64,000 nucleotides of DNA from Jackrogersella multiformis (GCA_902806575.1 CADCXD010000005.1:372001-436000), one strand, 5' to 3'; positions 22,832 to 35,235 are shown, numbered from the stretch's first letter. Translations and numbers: made by a program. The notes: generated from the letters alone by a model not told the origin.

Positions 22832-23534
22832 CTAGGCACTTGTATCTGGCTTTTCGTCCCAGTCACTGTAGTCGTCAAGATCATCATATGGCCGACTAGG
22901 CATATGCTTAGCATTCTTGTCAAGAGGGATGAGTTGCGGGAGGAAAGGGTACACTTACGCCCGCTCGTCCATGCTAGAGTTTGCAGTGTTCTTGGTAGAG
23001 TTGGCGGCATCCTTATTGTCGTTGATATCATCCTTGTTGTCACTGGATGCTTGCTTCATGGTTCGAAACATCTTGGTCGTGCCTCGAGGCTTCTTGGCCT
23101 TGGCGGGTCCGGCCTGTTCAGCAGCAGAGTGCTTCTGGCTAGTCTGTGGCTTCATCTCATCCGGCAAGTCGGCAATGTACATTCGACGAAGCTTCTGGAA
23201 CTGGTTCCTGTGGATGGAGGTTAGAAGTGCTTGAGACAGATACATATAAGTACCTGGGGATAGATGAGATTCTGCTCATAAGTATCCAGGGTATTGTTAT
23301 GTTATAGTTAGGTAGAATTCAATACGGTCATCAAACTTACTTGGCGGCAATCTGGGTGTACTTGCCACCGTACACCTTCTGCACTTTGTCTCCGATGTTG
23401 TTCCAACCCTTGACCGCCAGCTCCGGATTATCTTCCTGCATGATGAGCAAGAGGAGCTTGGTATTCTCGTCGGGAGACCACTTGCCGGCATCTCCTTTCG
23501 CCTTGGAAGCGTTGGCATCTGTCTTGCTAGACAT
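22832..23534 (-). CDS. Small Myb/SANT-like protein
   Basis: Three exons (23534-23341, 23207-22959, 22895-22832) with introns 23340-23208 (GTAAGT...CACAG) and 22958-22896 (GTAAGT...CTAG) give 168 residues. Residues about 17-75 form a Myb/SANT-like helical domain: GKWSPDENTKLLLLIMQ, VKGWNNIGDKV, then QIAAKNQFQKLRRMYIA. A charged, Ala/Lys/Ser/Asn-rich tail follows and ends in an acidic, aromatic PYDDLDDYSDWDEKP segment. Such small SANT-like proteins are common in filamentous fungi and mostly uncharacterised; a DNA- or chromatin-related role is inference. The last acceptor is uncertain: a second AG 21-24 bases downstream also keeps the frame. Confidence 0.72.
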
Positions 23535-25823
23535 GGTGTAGATATGATCTTGTCAAACTAATTCACATTAGAAGGTCTCTTGTCTTACTCTAGACGGGTG
23601 AAAGAAGTGTAATATATATTAGTAGATTTTGGTAGTGTAAGAAAAAGAAATACAAGTGAATGTGTTAAGGCGTAGGGCAGGGGTGAATGTGAATTGCAAG
23701 AAAGTGAGCGTGAATTAGTGCACGGCACAGATGAGTCACACCTGTTAACCTGTTGGGCAACAACGACAGAGGAGGCAACCACGAGGTAAATCTACAAGAA
23801 GTAGGTGCAGTGAATATTTTAGGATTGGATGAACAGGGCGTTTGTAGTTTGGAAGGGGCAGAAATAACTGGAGATTTGATACTCATATTGTAATATAGTG
23901 GAAGTAGGAATAAGGGAGGGGGATTGATTACGTTCATAGAAAACTTGGCTCGGCTTACCAGAGTACAGGATGAGGAGATATATTTCTTGAATATCGTGAA
24001 TGCTCAAGACGTACTGTTGAGTGATGTGTGGGTTGATGTGCGGAGGATGTGTACAGGAAGTTGAGTTGGTGTGAAGAGGAAGAAGAAAGGAACAGAATAC
24101 ACAGGAAGATAATAAAATCCTATAACTTCTAGTATCACTTCTAGTATCACTTAGTGCACTATATAGGTATCAACCGTTAGGTATTTAGAGTACTTGCCTG
24201 CAGAACTAGGAAGACGCGTTGATTCTGCCACCCATCGACACAAACCTGCCAAATTTCTTACCTACCTAGGTACTCAATGTTAACCATTCATTAATTCATC
24301 ATCATCATCATCGCCTATTCACTTGAATCTCAAGATCGTCAACTACACCACCTTGATTACATTTAATCAAGACTGGGTACCTGCATACCTTCATGATCGT
24401 CGACCATCAGATACCTAGGCTAGCCCCAAGGCTATGCCCATATATCGATAAACAGCCTCCAAACACATTTCCATCATCTCTAAATAACAGCACAGCATCA
24501 ACTGTAGCTGATCAAACGATCAAAACGGGGTGCTGGCTTACCATGTCCCTTGATTAAGGGATCGCCCTCCCTCCTCGGGTACAAAAGTAAGTGTTCTATG
24601 TCTTATTCGTATGTATTTCTTGGAAAACTATATGTGATTGTTGTGCCTCTGAACACGACTCTAGGCGTCAATATCGTACCTCCTCGCGTCTGTCTTTTTC
24701 CATCTCTATACATATCTATCCTTTTACACCCATGTTTTCTCTGTCAATCCACGACACAAAAGCTTCCCCAGCACAAACATCGATGAAAGCATATCCTGAT
24801 CAAGGCATACTCTACTTAGGCAGTCAACATATGTCCTGGGAGGCCTATATTTGAATAAGAGCTATCACATTCATCAAGGACCTTCCCGGACACATAACAA
24901 CATGCTTCCCGCCTGAAGCTTGCTCGTCGCATGCGGTATGACCGCTGTGCGGTCGAGCACTCTGGCCGTCCTACGCATCAAGGTACGTTAAATGTTTATC
25001 CTCTTATCAAATATTCCACCTCCGTGAACTCCACAACCCACTAACCTAATTCCGTTACTAGATGTTTTCGTCGTAAAGGGTAGAGTTGCTGGTACGCAAT
25101 CTACTGCTACCCACCCTGCCCTGTCGACAAGGTAAGCAAGTCCCTTCCCACATATAATAGCCAGAGGACCAATGCTAACCAGATATCTAGCCTTCCTAAG
25201 AGTTGTCAACAACAATGAAGGTGTCTTGAACAGTGGTGACCTAGATACTAAGGCACGGCTATTTATATTGGTACATGGTATAAAATGTCAGGGGACAATA
25301 GTGGAGAGGACTTAGAGCTCCCTTTCCAGAGTCTCCAGCTGTATATATAATAGGAGGCCGAAGGCCCCAAGATATTATAAAGGGTCAGGCGTTATAGTCT
25401 TTCAATACACACTACTACCAGCAAGCCTCTTTCTGCTACCTCTCACCCAGTGACACAGCCAAAGAGTAGGTTAATGGCACTTATTCCCTGACAATAGGTA
25501 TAGGTTTAGGAGTTGGTTTTGCGACAGAATGAGATGATAAATCCTCGGGGTCATAGCTATGGTATCACACGATTATAAACATTAATTCACACTGATTAGC
25601 AGAGAAAGAAATGTCATTAGCAATTGTAGATATTAGTTGTTTCTCAATTTTTATATTTGTTTGTATTTGTTTTATCTAAGAGCAAAGCCCGTAGACATAG
25701 GTCCTTTATCTGCAATCCTGTCTAACACATCATATGTGCAATATCTAGCAGTGTCTCACCTGAAGGAAAATCAATGGGAGTCTGTCTTCACCATCAGAAT
25801 CATTAAGGGTCCATTCCCTCTCC
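23535..25823. other. Intergenic, possible LTR relic inside
   Basis: No recognisable gene. It contains a CCTAGG palindrome near 24262 and an LTR-like segment from about 25204. Confidence 0.5.
25204..25493. mobile_element. Possible solo LTR relic
   Basis: Starts TGTCAACAAC and has TGACA ends at 25451-25455 or 25489-25493, matching as short inverted ends. Inside are a TATATAATA box near 25343, then ATTATAAAGGG and a CTTTCAATACACAC stretch resembling the R region of fungal LTRs. No exact 5-bp target duplication was found at either end, and no internal retroelement genes are nearby. A low-confidence call. Confidence 0.28.
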
Positions 25824-27422
25824 TCAACTGCACGTCCCGAAGCCCTTCTGGCAGCCCGTGCCGCAATAAGCGCTGGTGCTGCCGCAGTATCCATACTGCG
25901 AGCAGCACATACCCGCTCCGCATGCCGTGCCGTATCCTGTCCCACAGAGGCCGTTCGTTGATGTCGGTATAGTCGTACCGGAGGTCGATTTTGAACTCGT
26001 GGTTGAAGTTGTAGTTGAAGTCGACGTCCGAGTAGAGGAGGACAATGTAGAGGACGACGTAGAGGAGGATGTGGAGCTGGACGAACTCGATGCTACCTAC
26101 TTACAACAAATCGGGCTTATGTCAGCAATCTATGGCTTCCGATGAACCGCAAAAAGGGGAAGGAATGGAATAGGAAACCCAAAATCAAGAAAATTCAAGG
26201 AAAAGAAGCCCACTCACCACGCAAGAAAGCCTCGTATCAGTCGACGACGTATTGAGATCCCTCTTCATGTTCTGGTAGAAGTTAAGCCCATTCACCACGT
26301 TAGCCGCGGCGTACGTAGCCTCCCAGACGCTAATACCTCCGAAGTTGCTGCGGCAGTAATATGCATCGATGAGGTTCTGGGCCTGGGCGGGGGTAACCAG
26401 AGACGCGGCGCTGGCAGCACTGCTCGAGGCCGGCAGCCCGATGAACAGGCGCGCGTTCTTGCTGGGGGTGCTAGCGAGCCACGTAGTCCAGCTGTCGAAG
26501 GTGAAGCCGCCGGTGTTGAAGGCGCCGCCGGGCTTGTAGCCGGGGTTCGCGGCGACCCAGGCGGCGGCGCTGCACTGCGGCGTGTTGTAGTACTGGACGA
26601 ACAGCATGTCGAAGACGCCCTTCAGCAGCACGCCCTGCAGGTTCGCGTCGGGCACGATGCACTGCGGCGACGCCGTGACGAAGAACGCCTGGCCCGGGGC
26701 CGTCGCGTAGTTCGCGCGCAGCTGCGTCACCAGCGCTACGTACCCGGCCCAGGCGTCCGCGGGCTGGTGCTCGATATCCAGGTCGAAGCCGTCGACGGCG
26801 AAGCCCGCGCCGTTGTAGTCGAAGGGCCGCGGCTTGCCGGCGCTGACCCAGGCGCTGGTACGCGGGCCGAAGAGCCCCCACAGCACGTTGGCGAAGCTGG
26901 TGCCGTCGGCGGCGCCCGTGAGCTGGTATTGCGTGGTGGCGCCGCCGAGGGAGAGCAGGATCTTCTTGGAGGGCGAGGTCTGGCGGCAGGTGTACAGGTC
27001 CTTCTGGATGCTGGGGCACTGGTACAGCGCGTTGTTGGTCGCGTTGTTGGTGCCGTTGTAGCCGGGGCCGGGGTACACGGTGCCGCCGCACTGGTTGCCG
27101 AAGTTGATGCCCGGATAGCCGTTGGCTTGCGCGGGGAACAGGTACACGAAGGAGAGGACGATGATGTCGATGCTGGAGTCGGCGCAGTACGTGGCCAGCG
27201 AGACTTGGTTTGGACCTTGGCCCTACGTTCGTGGGTTAGTCGACATGGGTTTTTTCATAAGGGTTGCTGGTAACAGAAGCTAGGGATAAGATGGTAGAAA
27301 GGAAAATAGTGAGTTCTTACGTAGTAGACGACGACGTTGTTCTTCGACGTTAAATTGAACGCGCCATACGCGATGGAAGTCAGGTTAGACAACACCGCGA
27401 GACTGAAGCCGAAACGGACCAT
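25824..27422 (-). CDS. Secreted GH18 chitinase with C-terminal CBM18
   Basis: Three exons (27422-27321, 27222-26218, 26096-25824), introns 27320-27223 (GTAAGA...GTAG) and 26217-26097 (GTGAGT...GTAG), 459 residues. A signal peptide (MVRFGFSLAVLSNLTSIAYG) precedes a class III GH18 barrel: VVVYYGQGPNQ, ILLSLGGATTQY, and the catalytic DGFDLDIE at about residues 177-185 with the acid Glu present. QYYNTPQC and GISVWEATYAA complete the barrel. A Ser/Thr-rich linker (V-A-S6-T-S3-T...) leads to an eight-cysteine CBM18 (LCGTGYGTACG ... CCSQYGYCG ... CQKGFGTCS). The enzyme would hydrolyse chitin outside the cell or in its wall. The exon 2 to 3 junction in the linker is supported by donor, acceptor and frame. 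Confidence 0.9.
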
Positions 27423-27927
27423 CGTGACGGGAACTTGTGACGGAGCTGTGTTTTAGAAGGAGAATAAAAGAGAAAAAGAAACGGGAGAATCACACAGTGA
27501 TTTTCATGCGAAAAAGTTCTACAGTTGCCGTTGTGGTGCCTTGATTATCCCAGTTGAATAATCAAGTGAATGGTTGTCGCGTCATGAGATCTATTTTATA
27601 AATATCCAGGTGGACGTGGACGGAAAAAGTAAGAGTGCATACACGCCGTCTAGGCTAGGTTCTTCCAAAGTCGCGAGTAGGCGCCTACGTCTATTGAATC
27701 ATGACAGGTGACTGGTCCACCTACATTGTAAATATTCAACAACACCTCAAAGGGTCCAGTGCACATCTAAGGGGTCCCGCCAGATCTTTGGGCCAGCCCG
27801 AACGGGAGCGCGATTCAGGCATTCCCTTGGGAGTGGCAATTCCTTTTCCAGATAGTATAGCAACTAGCAACCTACCGACTGACTCGTTCGCTGGTGCTAG
27901 CCACACATTATCCAGCATGTGATCTCT
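27423..27927. other. Intergenic, chitinase promoter side
   Basis: Region upstream of the chitinase start and downstream of the NAPRTase stop. Nothing specific was recognised. Confidence 0.6.
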
Positions 27928-29377
27928 TTATTGCTGAACATCATCGGCTTTCCCCCATCTCGAAGTTTCATCTCCACCTGCCCATTCTTTCTCTACATAT
28001 CCCAGCAGCTTCTTTACTTCTGCTAGCTTGGCCGAGTCGCCTGTATTCTTTCCAATGTTGTCGCTGATCTTGACGGCAGGATTTCCTGCCGCGGAACTTA
28101 TCTTAATGACGATATTTAGCGGCACCGACTTCTTTCCAGTGGTAAGGTGAGTGAAGTCATTAGTCAGGTACGTGCCAACGCCAAAGGTAGGTTGAAGCCC
28201 TTGCTCTTCGGATATTCGCTTATACTCAATACACTTGTCGATGTCCAGCGAGTCAGAGAACACAATCGTCTTCTTCTCCTTGATACCCTGCTTCTCGTAG
28301 AACTCGCGCATCAGCTTGACGAAAGTCGCCGGGTCACCTGAATCCTGGCGCACACCGCCATAGATTTCGGCATATGTCTGCGGTGAAGCTGTAGGCGACA
28401 AGTTCGGTGTATCCGGAAGATATCTGACGGGTTTGCTGAACGACTTCAAAAACTCCGGAGTACCAAATGTGTCTGTTAGTGCGATTCCCAACACGCCCTC
28501 GCCAAAACAGCCGACCCATCGGCGTAGTGCCTCCTCGGTCGCTCCTAGGTAGTCATTCGTGATAGCTGCAACACCCATAAACCATTCATGCGCAACTGTT
28601 CCAACGGGTGGCAGGTTGAATCGCATAGCTAGATGAACATTACTGGTTCCTGAGAGCTTTCCTGGCAAGCCGCGCTTTTCGGCGTCCTTGCTGGCCTTCA
28701 CTAGGCCTCTGAAGACCAATGCCTGGGTATGGTAATCTCTCCGTCTACGGGTTCCGAACTCAGATACTATACATCCTGCTTCAAGAAGGCGCACGCCTTT
28801 GCCGTAAGCCTTATCCTCCTGTCCGTCGTAGTTCCAGTCCGTGTCCATGAACTTGAAATATGCTTCAGACGTCAAGGCGAGAAGCGGAATCTCATAGAGG
28901 ATGGTGTCTACCCATGATCCTCGGATCTCAATGTGGATGTCGCCTAGTTCATCCTCGGCTCCCGTATCTGCTCCTACGGGGTGAAAAGTAGGGTTTAGTT
29001 GCTCACGAGGCTTTAGTCGGAACTCTTTCAAAAAGTTCAGATACGGAGCAGACAGATATTTGCAATGCGATTGTAAGTATCGGAGTTCATCGTCAGATAA
29101 TGAGATATTACCGAGCTCTATAATAATTTATTAATACATGAGCACGCGGGAGTATAGTCCTCTAGTAGGAGCACCTACTGCTGATCTGCTCACAGAGCCA
29201 GGAGAAGGCTTTGCGCGACAACTTCTTCTCGGGAGTACGGTTGGTAAATGCATAGGTAACAGGTACATCGGAGTAATATTTGAAGACGGCACATTGCATC
29301 GTCAGCTTGTACAAGTCAGTGTCAAGGAAGGATATGACCCCTTCCGGGAAAGGCGTCGACCAGTCAAAATGATCCAT
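27928..29377 (-). CDS. NPT1: Nicotinate phosphoribosyltransferase
   Basis: Two exons, 29377-29179 and 29117-27928, joined across a 61-base intron (GTAGGT...TTATAG), give 462 residues, close to the fungal family size. The N-terminus has FLDTDLYKLTMQCAVFKYY and YAFTNRT. The core has EIRGSWVDTILYEIPLLALTSE, EFGTRRRRDYHTQ and SGTSNVHLA. The C-terminal part has YGGVRQDSGDP, IVFSDSLD and FGVGTYLTND, all typical of the PncB/Npt1 family. It converts nicotinic acid and PRPP to nicotinate mononucleotide in the Preiss-Handler NAD salvage route. The splice restores EQISKLGNISLSDDELRYL; the competing GTGAGC donor upstream leads to a stop codon. The gene looks intact. Confidence 0.93.
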
Positions 29378-30424
29378 CTTGGCTGTAGTAGTTACAGTAG
29401 TTGTGGTATTTGTGGTATTTTGTGGTAGTGTAAGCGAGGTTGTTTTTGTACAGGAGTAGAGTAGATGCCGAGAGATATGCGGAATACGTAAAGACCGGAC
29501 CGGCGGGATCGGACTACCCAGGGTATTCGTTTTCTACCTAGGTAGGTAGAGAAACAGGTAGACGATCCGGAGAATATCGGCCACACTACGGAGGGTCGAC
29601 GTTTGAGCTTCCTAGGGGGAGCTGTTGTTATGAATACAGGTACGCAAGGGATTTATAAATATTAATCAAAAATAACGTTCCTCTTTCAACATCCAGGAAC
29701 ATTGCTTGAAACAGGTAAGGGGGTAAGGATACAGAAAAGAGACAGAAAATATCTCAACTCATTGGCTAGCCCTGTACGTCTTAGGCTGCCAGGATATATA
29801 CCTAGGTAAGCGACCCGTCAGTTTGCAGGATGCATCAGATGTGTCAGCCCCCACATCGCGACATCATGGTTTTGGTTTTGCTCTTTGTTTCCAACATGGT
29901 TGTATGGTTTAGGTTGTATGGTTAAGAAAAAGTTGTGAAGTGAAGCAAAAAGGTGGGGTGTTTTGTTTTCTTTTCGGATCTGTCCGATAATTTCAATCTC
30001 CGATGATTTCAATCTCACATGTCTTAAAAGCCGGAGCTTATTTTAGCTTGTGGCAGCTTACGTCACTCAATCTGATAAACGATAAATGGATATCCATGCT
30101 TAGCGTGGCATTCATTAGGTAATTGGTACCTAGATACATGAAAATGATTACCTAATAACTACCAGAGTGGGCCACCCAGAATATCGGCATCGGATAAAGT
30201 AAGATCCTTCATTACTCTGACCAGGTCCGAGCTTTCCAAAATCGTGGCCTCAATTGAACCCCGGATTTATTGGAGACGATTCCTAAATAATGATCACTCC
30301 ATAAATCCACACGCGACTTGACATTCTTCCATCTACCTTCACTTTTTATATCCTAATCAACCACAGATAGGGAGGGTTTCGTTTTTTGTTCTATCTGTAC
30401 TTTGATTGTCTCATAATCTTCACA
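29378..30424. promoter_or_regulatory. Divergent intergenic region, NPT1 / SEC61 beta
   Basis: Holds the presumed promoters of both divergent genes. CCTAGG palindromes occur near 29536 and 29800. No individual factor site is claimed. Confidence 0.45.
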
Positions 30425-31040
30425 ATGGTATGTCTATTATACAGCACTGCAACCCAATGCATATCGAATGGTTCATATTGAAAGGGGCCGATCAACAATC
30501 TTAGTCGCAGCGCCGTATGGAATTGACACAGACGAACTCATTCACCACACACACCTTTCTTCGAAGTTGCGCTGATATCCATAATATTTATAGTCTTCTC
30601 CTCGAGCTGATTCTCCCGTTAACTCGCCGGCCGCTACTGGCTCGAGCACCGGCCGTCCTTCATCCCCTGCCCCCCCTGGAGGCGCACGAACAGCTATCCG
30701 ACGAAGAGCTGCCGCCGACCAGAAGGAGAAAATCGCAAATGTTAGGCCGAGTAGCACTCGGGCTGCCGGCGCCGGTGGGAGCAGCAGTACGATGCTGAGT
30801 ATGTGAAAGAGGTTATATATTTAGCACGGCTCGGCTTAGTACTAATTCTCTTCTAGGACTCTACACGGACGAATCCCCCGGACTGAAGGTTGACCCCGTG
30901 GTTGTCCTGGTGCTCTCTCTAGTTTTTATCTTCAGTGTTGTTGCTCTACATGGTATATTGGCCATACCCGTACGCAATGAATATGTATGCTGACAATCTC
31001 TCCAGTTATTGCGAAGATCACTCGACGATTCTCGAGCTAA
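30425..31040 (+). CDS. SBH1: Sec61 beta / Sbh1 translocon subunit
   Basis: Four exons: 30425-30427 (only ATG), 30594-30798, 30857-30952 and 31006-31040, giving 112 residues. The introns are GTATGT...TATAG, GTATGT...TCTAG and GTATAT...CCAG. A Ser/Pro-rich cytosolic N-terminus is followed by the conserved GGARTAIRRRAAADQKE, then RPSSTRAAGAGGSSST, YTDESPGLKVDP, and one tail-anchor helix (VVVLVLSLVFIFSVVALHV) ending IAKITRRFSS. It is the small subunit of the Sec61 channel in the ER membrane. The start exon of a single ATG is unusual, but the frame and family match leave little doubt. Open-reading-frame callers would miss this gene. Confidence 0.95.
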
Positions 31041-31856
31041 GTTGGTAATGGAGGTTAAAAATATTAATGAGGATGGTGTGTGGCGATCGGAGACGGCGCG
31101 GCGGTAAACAGCTGCGACTTTCGACCGGACATGCAGAGGGCGGTCGATGGAAACCCGGGAATCTCAACATCCGCAGCGATGTTGAACACACTTTATTTAC
31201 CAGTCTGGAATCAAGCCACGCATTCTGGCGAGCTGGCCTTTGTACCATATCAAAACCCGGCAGGCTCACGCAAAACATTTCTTTACCTCTACCAAGATGA
31301 TATTAAGCGAGCAAGCTATGCAATTTCGAATGTTTTGGGGAAGAGGCATCACGTCCTACTAGTAGGAGACGTGGCCTTGCGCTGGTCATGACATAAAATG
31401 GTGAAAAAGTTGCTTGTTCTAAAGGAGGTAGGTATTAAGCTCCCTCATACCACGCTCAAGTTCCCGAGGCATGTACACTTAAGCTACAATTACCGAATCG
31501 AATCGCCAAATAGTCTTAATTACCTATTCCAACTATGCATAAGTGAAGTTATACGATGCATAAATGACGTGTGATTCCAAGGGAATAAAAAGGGGATAAC
31601 AAAATATTGACGAGGCTTACCATATACCAATCAGCCTTTGGTCATCAGCATCAGGTGTGTATTAGTAAGAATCAATGGAGGCACAGCAACGGCACAGCAT
31701 ACAAGACCAGCAGGTTTCAGGTATTTGATTTAACTAGTACACAAACTAAGAGCAGAATTTAGCCAATTTACAACCCCTACAACTTTCCTTCTCGACCATC
31801 ATCTCGTTCCCTTCATTCATTCCCAGGTATGCCTCCCATCGCAACCCCTCCGACTC
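31041..31856. other. Intergenic between converging SEC61 beta and SDR genes
   Basis: 3' regions of two convergent genes. No gene-like content was seen; overlapping short frames at 31067-31391 lack family resemblance. Confidence 0.55.
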
Positions 31857-32828
31857 TTACAAGTCGAACTTCTGGCCGACGAGCTTCTCGCTGAGCTCCC
31901 ACACCTTGCGGGCGGTCTCAGGGTCGGTGGCGTGCTCGAGCGGGGTGCTGATCTGGCAATGCTCGATGAAGGCGCCGGGCTTGTCGTCGAAGGCGGGGTC
32001 CAGCGCCGCGGACAGCAGCGTCGCCGTGCCCTCGCTCATGGTCTTGGGCGGGGTCTCGATGCCCCCGAAGGTGCGGCCCGTGTTGCGCTGGGTGGCGGCC
32101 TCGACGCCGGCCCAGTCCTCGTCGGCCACGTGGTCGGCGATGTTGGTGTTCCACACGCTGCCCGGGTGCGCCGAGTACGCCCTGATGCCCCGATCCGCCA
32201 GCCGCCGCGACAGCTCCACCGAGAACAGGATGTTGGCCGTCTTGGACTGCCCGTACGCGGTCCACCCGTCGTAGGTGCTGCCGCCGGAGAAGTTGTAGTC
32301 GTCTAGGCGGAAGGGGGACATGCGGTGCCCCTTGCTCGATATGTTGACGATGCGGCTGCCGGGCCCGGCGGCCAGGATCTTGGGCATGATGAGGTTGGTC
32401 AGCAGGAAGTGGCCGAGGTGGTTCGACGACAGGGTGATCTCGAGGCCCTGCTTGTCCAGGGTGTAGTCCTTGATGGCCATGACGCCGGCATTGTTGATCA
32501 CGACGTCGATGCGGGTGATGGAGGCGTCGTCGTTGATCTGCGCCGCGGCGGCCCGCACGGAGTCGAAGTCCGACAGCTCGCACGTCACGAACGTGGTCTT
32601 AATTTTGGGATCAATGACTGCAATCTCTTTCAGCACGGGCTCAGACCGAGCCTTGCTGCGGCTCACGAGGATGATATGCGCGGGCCCTTCGCGCGCGAGC
32701 ATGGTGGCCATGCCGGCGCCTAGGCCTTTGGCCGTGGTGCCGGTCACGAGGAATGTGCGGCCCTTGATGTTGTCGGCGAAGGCCTTGGTGAGCTCTTCTC
32801 CGGTGGTGTGATATCCGAAGGGAGACAT
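31857..32828 (-). CDS. Short-chain dehydrogenase/reductase (retinol-dehydrogenase-like)
   Basis: Single exon, 323 residues, GC-rich. The Rossmann start is FLVTGTTAKGLGAGMATML, a glycine motif with one extra residue compared with the usual TGxxxGIG. VINNAGVM, SNHLGHFLLTNL, the catalytic Ser in RIVNISSKGHRM and the YGQSK pair (Tyr, Lys) follow, then SAHPGSVWNTN. This is the fungal WW-oxidoreductase/retinol-dehydrogenase-like SDR group, NADP-dependent oxidoreductases with broad substrates. No signal peptide or membrane segment was seen. It has no obvious partner genes; the substrate is unknown. Confidence 0.88.
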   Translation of the reverse strand: MSPFGYHTTGEELTKAFADNIKGRTFLVTGTTAKGLGAGMATMLAREGPAHIILVSRSKARSEPVLKEIAVIDPKIKTTFVTCELSDFDSVRAAAAQINDDASITRIDVVINNAGVMAIKDYTLDKQGLEITLSSNHLGHFLLTNLIMPKILAAGPGSRIVNISSKGHRMSPFRLDDYNFSGGSTYDGWTAYGQSKTANILFSVELSRRLADRGIRAYSAHPGSVWNTNIADHVADEDWAGVEAATQRNTGRTFGGIETPPKTMSEGTATLLSAALDPAFDDKPGAFIEHCQISTPLEHATDPETARKVWELSEKLVGQKFDL

Positions 32829-35235
32829 GATTGCGATCTGGTGAATATGAGGTATGTTCTGGTGGATGTTGAAGAGTGCTGTTGATTATCTGCTGATGAG
32901 ATGTGATATATAGATGGGATCTAGATATCTTTATATATTGGTGGTGGTGGTGATAGTTAAGTACTGCGGTCTCGGGTGAAAGTCGATATTCTCCTGCTCC
33001 CTTCCATGCTTTCCTTCCCCCTATTTATACCCCCCTTTCATACCCATTGGCATCGGCGATACCTCCCAGTTCATCGTCGTTAGGCCATAAGTGAACAGGA
33101 GACGGCATGGACATCAGCCGTTATGATGCACAAAATAATGTACGGAGACATGCTAAAGCCGTATCATCCTTAGAAAGCCTAGTATCAGGATGATTCATTA
33201 ACCCTGAATCTTGCTCGATAGGGCTTGAGAGGTGCCAAACTAGCTTACAAAGCTATAATTATCAGTCGTTTTACCCGGTGTTTGGCGGGGTTAAGACTTC
33301 TCATCCGGTGGTGTTAACATAACGGGAAGTCTAGACACCTAGCTGGCGTCAGCCCAGATGGCTCATGTAGCATTTATCTGACACCATTGCGCCGAAGCAT
33401 CTAGATAATTCCCGGCCGGGTGATGTTTCGAAGAGACCCGGAGCAGGGCCGAAATGTGACCAGATAGACTTGCCGGACTTAAGCTTTTCATATAAGTAGA
33501 TATATATGTCATAGGTATGATCTTGACCCATATCGGGAACTTTCTCTTTAAGTAGTGCCTTCGCTTTTTTTTCTTCTTGTGCACCTGAACATCTCATTAC
33601 CTACTTAGGTAATTTTATGTTTCTCTTACTTTTTTTATCTTTCCCCTCTTTAACCTTCCACGTTTGTTGGTGCCTAATATACCTGCCTTTGCGGTAGGTA
33701 TGTGCCATATTAAGAAGAGTCCCGTCGCAGTTTCCTGTCTGCCTTGCCGATGTCTAGCCCGAGCTAAATACGCGTATAAGGTTACCTAGGCGCTTAGGTC
33801 CGTATTTCTTGCTGTATAATTGGTGGAAACCCTCCTACTTTCCACTAGCAATTAGCTAATGAGGTAGTCAACCTTGGAATACTAAACGAACGAGAAAGAA
33901 CGAACAATGCTATAATCTCAACTGTAAACTGTAAACTGCAGTGTTCAGAGTGTGTCAAATAGCTTCTTCTTCTTCCATCCATTTTAAACTTCCAACAATT
34001 TACAACTTCTAACATACAACTTCTCAATACTAGCTATTTGTTTCTAACATAGTCCAGGTTTTACCAAAATTATGGTGATTCAGCTCGTTCTTTTATCCAC
34101 CAAGGCTAACTCGCACAGCCCCCATTATCCATCGTCATTTACACTGGAATTTCTATTTGCACGGCCACCCCCAAACGCCCCTCATCTAAACCACTTCAAG
34201 AGGCGGCTGTAAACCAATTATAGACCCGCAATCGCAGAATCGGTAGGTACCTACTCTCGATCCCTCGTATTTCCCCGTAAAGCCCTACAATCACACAATG
34301 CGATACAAGGCCGCGCAGCCTCTTGTCTCATTGAACCACACCAGACTTAACGGGCAGACGGTAAATCCCTTTGAGTTATCTATATTATCTACCCAGATAT
34401 TATCTACCTAGATCCGGCTCTCTACGTACCTAGGCTAGGTGAACACGCAGCTAGGAAAATAAGTAGCTGGGAAAGCTGAGACCCGATGAGACGCGGGATT
34501 CGCTTCTTAAGCGAGAATCGCTGCCGACAATTCAGAAATATCTACGCAAAGCCCCGTACATACGTACCCAGTCATAGGCACCCACCTGAACGGCGCAACT
34601 TAGTTGGATACTACTTAATAGTTACCAGTTCGAACATCCATAGCTACTTAATTAGCTGCAAGTAAGCTCCAGAATGTTGCAGCATTGCTGTTATCCCTGC
34701 TTGGCATTGCTCTAAAAAGGGAACAAGCTGTTAGCTAATAAGGCTTTCCGCGGATCGAAAAGCTTCGACGTCACGACGATGCGGTACCTGACATGAGGTA
34801 CTTCACTACTTCATACCAGGTATACCCGGCAATATTTACTCGATCAATTCGATAAATTCGATAAATTCCAATCACGTCCCGTCCCGTTGCTCATATTTCC
34901 TCCTTGCTTTTCTTCTTCCCTCTTCCCGTGATACCTACTTCCCTACCTAGGTACCTAACTTGATTAAAAGTTCCCTAACTTGATTTCTTAACCTTCACTA
35001 TTTTGCCACTACTTCTTTTGATACCCCTCCTTAGTCATTGGCATTTCACCCCTCTTTGTGACGACTACTACCTAGTGACATCAACATTATCTACCTAGGT
35101 AGCCTACTTCGTACCTTAGGTATCTAAACACCTTCTCAACCATACTTAATAGTAGCAACTATAGAAAATCCTATATTTGTCCTGCCCTTAGATATCCTAT
35201 CCCACATGTTATCTTAACCGTACAGACCTATAACC
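32829..35235. other. Divergent intergenic region, about 2.4 kb
   Basis: Lies between the SDR (minus) and the glycosyltransferase (plus), so it contains both promoters. TATATA stretches occur near 32910-32935. CCTAGG palindromes occur near 33785, 34430, 34947 and 35091, the last about 140 bases before the glycosyltransferase ATG. No gene was recognised. Confidence 0.5.

Noticed and set aside
26471..27091. Long arginine/proline-rich minus-strand frame within the chitinase
   Set aside because: Shadow of the GC-rich chitinase exon; the composition is typical of an alternative frame.
29171..29190. Alternative upstream GTGAGC donor in NPT1 exon 1
   Set aside because: Joining it to the acceptor creates a stop codon, whereas the GTAGGT donor restores the conserved EQISKLGNI segment.
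31918..32583. Long frame overlapping the SDR on the same strand, plus several plus-strand frames
   Set aside because: GC-rich shadows; only the SDR frame has family motifs.
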